DNA of 64,000 nucleotides, taken from Cristatella mucedo (taxonomy: Eukaryota > Bryozoa > Phylactolaemata > Cristatellidae). Below are positions 56,380 to 64,000 of the stretch, one piece after another. A program made the translations under genes and the position numbers. The notes under the pieces were generated by a model. That model was not told where the DNA came from. It was given only the letters and a program-made list of their open reading frames with translations, and did no database searches. The stretch spans positions 4,120,001 through 4,184,000 of the forward strand of contig WPIO01000029.1 of assembly GCA_009760855.2 (NCBI GenBank), written 5' to 3'. The stretch's first letter is position 1, and each line of letters begins with the position of its first letter.

Positions 56380-58160
56380 AAATTTAGAACAGCAAGATAC
56401 AGAGGATAGACCCTTGAGGGACTACACAAGTTAACCCGTCTCTCGCGTGAGACCTGACCCCGACACGGATTAAACACGGTCAAACAAGGACGATTTAAAC
56501 TATGCCAGTGCCTTGACCACCAGACCGATCGCTGCTGACAATCGTTGATTAGTAAAATCGTGATTAATTGCGTTAAAGGCAGTTGATAGATCCAGCAGAG
56601 CTATGGCAGTGACATTCTCATCGTCGTTACCATTTTTAATGTCATTGTTAAAGCGGAGTAGAGCAATTTCAGTGGAGCCCTGCCTATTGTATCCAAAATA
56701 AACTGTTTCTGAAATTTCATTATTTTAGTATGTCCAACCAGCTGCTTTGAAGCCATGTTTTCAATAACATTGAACAAGAAAGGAAGAAGATAAACTAGGC
56801 GGTAGTTTTCAAAAATATCTTTATCTAATCCAGGCATTTTAAGAATGAGTCTAACGATTGCCGATTTGAACGATTGGGTACAACTTCTTTTTGTAAAGAG
56901 GCATGAACAATCTAGGTTATGTCAGTGCTAAGTTGGTCTACAAGGCAAGACCACAGAGACAATGGTATATGAACTTCAGGAGGCAAACTCTTTTTACACG
57001 CCCATATTAAGGTAGCTACATTGCTTGCAGTAATATCTGAAGATCTTTTAGAAAAAGTCACAGGTGGTTATTCCACTATTGCTTTACTTGTAAATAGCTT
57101 TGTGGGGGCATACGTAAGTAAATTTATTTGGAAAAAGCTAGAAACGTTTCTGCAAGGCCGCTAATATCAAGGGAAGTCATGCCACTAAGCATTGACCAGT
57201 TTTCTTAACTGTCTTATAAATCTGTTTTGGATCCGATTTTGCAGGAATACACATTTCTATTAAAATAGAAGCCCTGGCATTTCTTTAAGTTTCGTGTGTA
57301 GAATTAAAGGAACTCCTTGAAATTGACTAGATCTGTATTAAGATCCGATTTCTTAAAACGACATCCTCGCCTGGGCTTAAGAAGGCGCTACTCTTGAAGT
57401 ATTTTGGCAAAATCAAAGGAATATTGACAATTTTGTACATGGATAGAATGATCGGGAACTGAGCACGCTTGTCAAATGCACTTCTGAGTGTGAAGTTCAT
57501 TGCATACTTGAGGGTATCGAGGCTGTCGATCGAGTCTGGGTGCACATTAACAAATACTACACTACAAGCTGATTAAAAAAATGTGTCAATGTCGATGCTT
57601 GTTTAGTGGCGGTGCTGGACACGTTCGACATTATCGTGAGTACGACTGAGCAGGAACAGTAAACGAGGCTGAAAAATGATCGAAGAGGGTCAGAGGGCAC
57701 ACCACAGGTCAGTGAGAAAAACAGCCTTAGTAATCACGAGAACTAGAATAAGGCCACCGACCTTGGAGGTATGTGTCAAGTTTTAGACCAAACCACAATT
57801 CTTCAGACGGTCGAGAAATGAGTGGACCTGGCCGTTATTAGGGTTATCAACGCGAATATTGAAGTCTCCCGTAATCGGTAAGTGCTTGTTGTGCACAAAT
57901 ATTTTAGTGAGGAGCTCCACAAAATCCTCTGTAAACAAGTTTGGACCGCAAGATGGAGGTGGTAAATCACGACCGTGAGATGCATTGTTTTTTATGTTGA
58001 TCATTTTGCAATGGACCAAATGAGGGCCCGTGCGAAAAACACGCTCGTCGTATTGCCAAACGATTCACGAACGGCAATAAGGAGCCTACCACTGAATTTT
58101 TCAGAACACGTACACTGATGGAATGCAAGCCCGGGTCGGTGATCTCATATATACAGGTAC
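56380..58160 (-). pseudogene. LINE fragment, duplicate of the 37.65-41.4 kb copy
   Basis: The minus strand reads LPITGDFNIRVDNPNNGQVH at about 57,840-57,900 (endonuclease). An open piece at 56,601-56,837 contains DIFENYRLVYLLPFLFNVIE, the start of the reverse-transcriptase domain. The tract is shorter than its partner by deletions and lacks the SINE and the LINE tail. Stops are frequent. Confidence 0.7.
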
Positions 58161-58179
58161 TGGAACAAGGCGTCACCCA

Positions 58180-60240
58180 AGGGACACTGTGCAAAGTCTC
58201 AACAAAAACTGGCTTCGAACGTTGCTCCGATGATGCTGGCAACTTGCATGCAAAGCATATATCGGCTTTAGCAATATGTAAATCTTATCATTGAAAATGT
58301 TTTTATTTTGTGAAATGTCTCCAGTCAATATGTGGTTATCTAGGTGTGCACCTCTTTATGCGACAATTACTCTTCGGACCTACTTTAGCGGTCGGTGCAT
58401 ATATTTTGTCTTAAAATATGGGTTTAAGTTGATCGGCAGAGGGCTGCTTTTCCATCTGCTCCGAATTAACTCGAAGATCGTACCGAGCAGTATAGGAACA
58501 GCTCTTACCTTTTTAAGCTAAAGCACTGGCCTTTTGCTTTTTTTTTTCAATAACCGTAAAACCCCATTATTTTTCGTCATTGGTCGGACTTTTTAATGAC
58601 TGTTAGTAACTCAATGGTATGCAATGTATCTTCTGAAAATGACAGCTGGCACTTTTTGAGCTCACTGAGTTAATTTCAAAGATCCTTTTTCTCTCAGCCT
58701 TACCCTGTCTAAATACTAGTCCATACGTATGCAACAGAGATCAGATAATGGTGAAAGTAATCCTTAATTTATCAGTTGTAAATTAAGGCAATCGTTTCGA
58801 GTTTTGCTTGCTTGTAAAACCCTGAATCCCTACAACTTGAAGTAGGATTAAAATTTGAAGACAGAATTACATGTTTGCGATGCACCTGTCGAATTATAGC
58901 AGGAGGTTATTTTTCTTGACGTCCTGCCAAATTATTTATTATTATTATTTCTATGTTGAGTTACGTATGCAGGATGGGACCGCTAGCAAACCTGTTTCCC
59001 ATCACTCTCACAAATCAGGACTCTGGTATAATCGCAAGATAACATGGTGTCGTAAATTGTACATTAAATGGGTCAACTAAGCCTACTTACATACCTGGTT
59101 TTTAAATTATTGCTGAATATATTCAGATGCACAATTCTTTGAAATGTTGAAACCAGAGGTGATGATAGACATGCAATGAAGGCGGGTTAAACGTTTTTAT
59201 TTAGCATAGCTGAATCTCAAGAACCATTATCACATCCTTGAAGATAGGGTTGCTCTTAAAAGGAAATCAAAACTCCGCCTTCTTCTGAAGATTAAGTAGC
59301 ACGACCGAGTTCCTCAGAATTCGCTATCAAAACTTTTCCCGTTATGTGGTTCAAGTTGACGGGTAGAGTCGATGGTTTCCTGATACTTTGTTGGGAGGGC
59401 CGCCCCATACCGTTCACATGGCTGGCATGCTTACCCAGTTCCTAGAGATCTTCACCAGGCAGAGAAAGCCGTCACTATTTGACATGCTTGCCATTGGTGT
59501 GCCTTTTTTCTGTGCATGTCAGCTCTGGTGCTTGTATGGTGCCACCTTGCGATGTCAAAGTTATGCTTATATTCTTAAGCAGCTGATTATACGAAACTCG
59601 GGAATATCATTAAAAGACACCGTGTGCCGACGTGCTTCCTTCTCAAATACCCTGGCAGTTTGCAACGGCCAAAATCGCTCATACATTTCCTAGTCACTAG
59701 GCTGTGGTTTACCTTGTGTCCGTACGGGCTGTAATGTGTAATGTGCAATGTGTAATGTGTAAGGTGTGTAATGAATAGAACTTCTTTTTATCATCTTTTT
59801 ATCTATGCAACACTCGGCTCAAACAGTCACTATTTTCTAGTTGAAGGCAGACATTACTTCCACACTTTAAGGAATTCGGATTCCTTGGCGACGACAAGGC
59901 AAACCGGTAGGGTTCTCTTGGCATTGGGTGTCAGATAAAATCTGCATCTAATCAAAAAGATATGTGTTATCCTCTAAGTAATCGCACTTTGACAAATGTT
60001 AGGGCTGCAGTGTCTGCACAGGCATTTAATTATTTTGCCTCTGGTCACAGCTAAGGCCTTGCTCTTTAGTTGTATTTGCCTTCAGATTGACTTATTTCTT
60101 CAGAACTTATATGACTGTTCAATAGTGAGGTTTGCATCGTGGTGGATCTTCGGATGATTTTAGGACGCCTGTGCATCGAGACCCAAGTCGTTTAGTCCTG
60201 CTGAGGTGGACTACCTGCAATGCCCAGTGAAAACAGGTGA
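58180..60240 (+). repeat. Segmental duplication, copy of 41.88-43.97 kb
   Basis: Contains the highly conserved core (59,380-59,720). A short run of gtaatgt-type heptamers at 59,731-59,775 is expanded compared with the single copy at 43,450. Confidence 0.75.
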
Positions 60241-60399
60241 TATTCATCAAAGGCTTTTTAGCCATAAATTGATGCCGATGGTGACACGTGACTGCAGCTT
60301 TACTTGCATGGTATTCAACAGAAAAGAACGATCGCCCCTTGGAGATTTGTTAGCTGCTTTAGCTAGTACTAGCTATTCCATTAGCTGCTTCAAGTAGCT

Positions 60400-63110
60400 G
60401 CTCCAGCTTGTTCTGCTTAAGCACCTTGTGGTAAAATCAGTATTATCTACAGAATTAGTGGCTTCCTCATATACAATATGATTACAGTCATATATATCTA
60501 ATGATATTATTGCATTTTCTCTTTGCGTGGCAACAGTGTAATTAATATATTCAAATTAATATAGAACGTAAAACGTCAAAAGAATCTTATAGCATATGGG
60601 AATTATTAAAACTTACGGAACACGTTGGAAGTGTGCGAAAAATCCAATAGCAAGTCACGGGCTCTGAGTAAAATGAATCTAGTTCTTCTGCTTCTGTTCA
60701 CTTGAGCTTATTAATAACTAGTTTAGGGGAATAATGCATACAGCCAATGTGCACTCGACAGGTCATATAGTAGATCCAATGAAAAGATCTAGAGGGTTCG
60801 GATTGACCGAACTAGATACCATGAAATAGATTAGATGCCGTTTGTCATCCTTCATCTTGCAAATTGCCATTTTTGTTCATAGTCGTAAACGATGCGGTAG
60901 CAACGTCTTTAGTTATGCAAATGACTGGAGTTCACATTAGCTTTAAGGTGGGTATTCCCTCACGCTTGTATTGTACAGTATAAATAGAGCTTGCTAATGC
61001 ATAAGAGTCCTAATTTAAATTGTTTACCAATTTTTATTTTCTGCACACTTTTGGGCATCTCTGTATACCCTACAATGAGGCACCAGTAAAATATCAGTTT
61101 CATTGTAAATAAAGTTCATTGCATGTCATTAAAAAGTCAGTATGATAAAAAATGAACTTTAATCGCAATAATTGTGTTACGTTCGTAAAATTACTGATGC
61201 CAACGTGGTTGCGAACTCATATCAATTGGTTTATTTTATATGGCCCTGAATGGATTCCAGAAAGAAATGGAAATAAAAAAAGCTAGATCTTGCATGTAGA
61301 GCTTTGAATTTACGCTCTGTCTTGTGCTTTTTAGAATCTCATACGAGACTTATGTCATGAAGCTAAGCTGTCTAGGCTTAACTCACTGGTGCCACCTTTT
61401 TATTATAATTTATTTGAAAAAAAAATTTCAAAATAGTCGTCGGTCGCACAGATTTTAAAGGTACTTTTTTGAGTTTCACCGTGAATGACTATGTGTGAAG
61501 GTACAGTACAATGATCGTATTGCTAGAGCGTGAGCATTAGTAATCTAACTCGCATCGATAGCTCATTTACCAACACTCTAGCCATTAATTTGACTGTCCT
61601 AGGACACTTTATGAGTATTCAAAAGTCTGCAGGATGTATCCTGAGCAGTAGCCCCGGCAGACCTTGGAGTGCCTACAAGATTACCTTGGTAGCGACCACA
61701 CCACTGTCGCCAGATTGTTCGCTGCATTGACTAATTGCTGGCTGGCAACAGATTTTCAGACTGCGGTCCATATCCGGTCCGAAAATCATACAGCTTTTAG
61801 CACAGCATTCAATAAGCAATCAGCCAAGGTCGTTGTAAAAGTAAGTTTGTGATCGCAGGCCTTAGCATCAGTGAGGCAAATCTAAGAATAGCTTGATTTC
61901 GACGGCACCCCGAACCGTTTTTGCTGTGATTTGTATAAAGATATTTGCAGAAATTATGTCACTGCTAGCATTCGCTTCACCCAACCCAGCATGATGGGTA
62001 TCTTTAAAGTGGCTCACTCTCTGTATATATAAATATATATATATATCTGATAAGTAACTATAGAAGCGAATGAAGACTCAACGGTTGCTACAGAGCCAAT
62101 TTTTTATTTCCTTCAGCACACCAGAAACATGTAACTTGTTTTATTAGTCGATCAATTGCTGACCTAATTTAACACTGGTTGCTAAGGCAAACTGCTCAAT
62201 CGCAGAAAGCAACGGGATGTAGTTCAAGCTATCAACTTAGGAATTGAAGCCTTGGAAGCATGCACAATTTAACGAATGCTTGTCCTTTTAGTTACGGATT
62301 TTGCCGAGGACTAAAAGTGTATTATCATGCCAGATTGGGTAGCAAGTAAACGGGTTTGTGACTCGTATAGCTAGAATTTCGGTGACCAATGACTTGTAAT
62401 CATAACCCTAAAGCAGATCAGCCGTCCAGGGTTTCACTGAGAGAATTTGGAGGCAAAATTGCTGCCTTTTCAAGGATTTTGAGATCCATTTACCAGGCTT
62501 TAAGCTTCGTAAAGCTACAATGGCAAGGTATAGAGGTCTCAGATCCAAATAAAGAGTGCAATATGAGAAGGAAAGTCGTTGATATCATTCCGATGTGCTC
62601 ATTAAGTTTGAATTGTGATGCAAATCTCACTAAAGGCTTAACAACATTGTTCCATCTATGTCGATTCTTAGCCGTAATTAGTAATATCTATTTGTGCGAT
62701 CCTCTGAGCTGCTGATTAGGCTGATGAGCATGGGCAGAAATGCACGGCTGCCCTCGGTAAGTTTGCTTCTGATAAATTCACTATTTCGTCGCTTTTACAG
62801 TTTAGTCATGAATATAAAACTAGAATTATTTTGCAATGCATTGAAATGGGACATTATTAGTTTAGCTGGGAAGCCGTATTAACTCAAAAACTCAAAGCAG
62901 TAATTCAAGCACTCATTTAGATATATTGCCTCAATCGGTTTTTGGAGGACATATGAAATCATAAGCACCTGCATGTGTGGTCAATTATGACTTCGTTCAG
63001 CTCCAGTTGGGCTTTCAAGTGCATTGTCAAGATGTTTAATCAGGTCATGTGTGTAAGCTGGGTTGAAACCCAATAGGGTATGCTACAATTCAAACTGAAT
63101 TTTCTTACTT
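60400..63110 (+). repeat. Arm copy shared with 47.04-49.2 and inverted 11.4-14.17 kb
   Basis: The most complete of the three arm copies. It carries the 232-nt exon homologue at 61,603-61,840 and continues past 63,110 to match 10.64-11.4 kb inverted. Confidence 0.75.
61603..61840 (+). pseudogene. Copy of the putative host exon at 12,699
   Basis: The acceptor gactgtcctag and the donor gtaagt are both kept. The length is 238 nt against 232. The frame matches (LECLQDYLGSDHTT, ATDFQTAVHIRSENHTAFST), but a TAG lies near 61,650 and six extra bases lie beside it. Aside from that stop the frame is clean to the donor. Confidence 0.45.
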
Positions 63111-63304
63111 GGTCACAAAGTAGAAGCTTAGAGAAACCATCACCTGAAGTCATTGAAATTGCTAAAGCTGAACTCTAATGTAAACTGTGCTCCAAGGAAC
63201 AGATTATCTAAAATTATCTTCTTAAAAGGCATTATTAACTATTTCTTTGGTCATCTGACAGTGCATGGTAGTTGAAGGTTTCTGTACATTGTTAGTTAAC
63301 CACA

Positions 63305-63480
63305 ATGACACATTAGGTAAGGCGGTTGCTACTTAAGGCCAGAGCCTAGAGGTCATGGGTTTGAATCTCTTCCGGTTTGAGTGCTTTTATGGCGCTTGAA
63401 AGGGTGATGATAGCATTTAAAGCACTTGTGCCTATATTCGAAATAATCTTAAATTACCTAGTATTTAACTATTAGTTAAT
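63305..63480 (+). repeat. tRNA-derived SINE, diverged copy
   Basis: Plus orientation: cacattaggtaaggcggttg carries the A-box-like part, ggtttgaatct is the B-box region and a tail follows. It is the counterpart of 11,015-11,117 in the inverted arm. Confidence 0.7.
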
Positions 63481-63754
63481 GGCTAACTTTCTTTTTGGCA
63501 CGGAACCGTAGAAGGCAAACAATTTCTACTTCAGTACTTTCGCCAGTGGTCATTCACAAAATCCTTGGTAAAGTGTGAACAGCACCTAAATTTGCATGCA
63601 GCACATAACATTCAGTATGAATAACTTGGGTAATTAGAAATGAAAGAGAGCTGCCTGAATTCATTTGTCTATAACTAAACACCGAAAATGAATTTGCTCT
63701 TTATCAGGAATTAACTTGACACCTTTGAGCCACAGTAATCTATGAAAGAACTAA

Positions 63755-64000
63755 AGTTATCAAATCGTTTATTCACCAGTAACACTTCGCACTCCCAGCG
63801 AGAGAGCCCCAACTGCTCCGCCGTGGGTTAACTTCCTCACTGCCCCTCTCCCCCTGTCCCTTGCAGCTCTCCGCACTCAAGGTCAGGCATCTATAATTAC
63901 CCGACGCAGCCGCTGCTCTTTGGCAAAACCAACTGGCAAGCCGCAGATGAGAGCCGGTCATCCTGCCGGCAACAACAACCAAGCCGGCAGCCGCTAATAA
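63755..64000 (-). repeat. GC-rich LTR-like sequence at window end
   Basis: Composition jumps to GC-rich at 63,780. On the minus strand a 69-codon frame (63,773-63,982) runs towards a gaataaac block at 63,764-63,771, as in the other LTR-like fragments. The element continues beyond the window. Confidence 0.3.

Overview
The window looks like a repeat-rich metazoan nuclear locus. It has spliceosomal exon signatures, CR1/L2-type LINE fragments with (TTA)n tails, tRNA-derived SINEs and LTR-like fragments, and no prokaryotic gene organisation. The repeat mix would fit a marine invertebrate, but I cannot name the species. Almost every open frame is short and broken. I see no complete gene; the exons listed are fragments of families whose other exons are absent or outside the window.

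Layout. (1) 1-8 kb: a direct array of decayed units of a membrane-protein gene family. Part of it is a 1,710-bp tandem repeat. A 78-nt transmembrane exon and a 47-nt tail exon recur with compatible splice phases. (2) 8-10.6 kb: mostly featureless, with one SINE and a perfect 36-bp direct repeat. (3) 10.6-18.4 kb: an arm that reappears inverted at 43.0-49.2 kb and 58.2-63.8 kb. It holds a plausible 232-nt host exon, a foldback element with ~310-bp arms, and SINE and LINE debris. (4) 18.4-26.7 kb: an AT-rich block carrying the decayed morphogenesis genes of an adenovirus/Polinton-like (adintovirus-like) DNA element. These are a double-jelly-roll major capsid, penton-like genes, an FtsK/HerA-type packaging ATPase, an adenain-like cysteine protease and a PLA2-like protein. 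No DNA polymerase or integrase was recognised. (5) 26.7-32 kb: repeat fragments, a plus-strand LINE endonuclease fragment and a tRNA-like remnant. (6) 32-49 kb: another membrane-protein unit, a GC-rich minus-strand ORF between LTR-like sequences, a long minus-strand LINE interrupted by a SINE and another LINE tail, and nested LINEs. (7) 49.7-53.7 kb: two more membrane-protein units. (8) 54.9-63.8 kb: a partly deleted direct copy of 36.1-49.2 kb, with an empty-site allele of one SINE insertion.

How the parts relate. The membrane-protein exons recur in eight units: a membrane-proximal exon, a transmembrane exon, a short tail exon and three alternative last exons that all enter in phase 0. The pattern suggests a duplicating receptor-like family whose C-terminal tails can be swapped. 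The viral block sits at the breakpoint of the inverted arm, with its capsid gene truncated at the junction. The locus therefore reads as a region of repeated segmental duplication, inversion and nested insertion around a receptor-like gene cluster. Function assignments rest on my reading of motifs and splice signals only; no database search was made.
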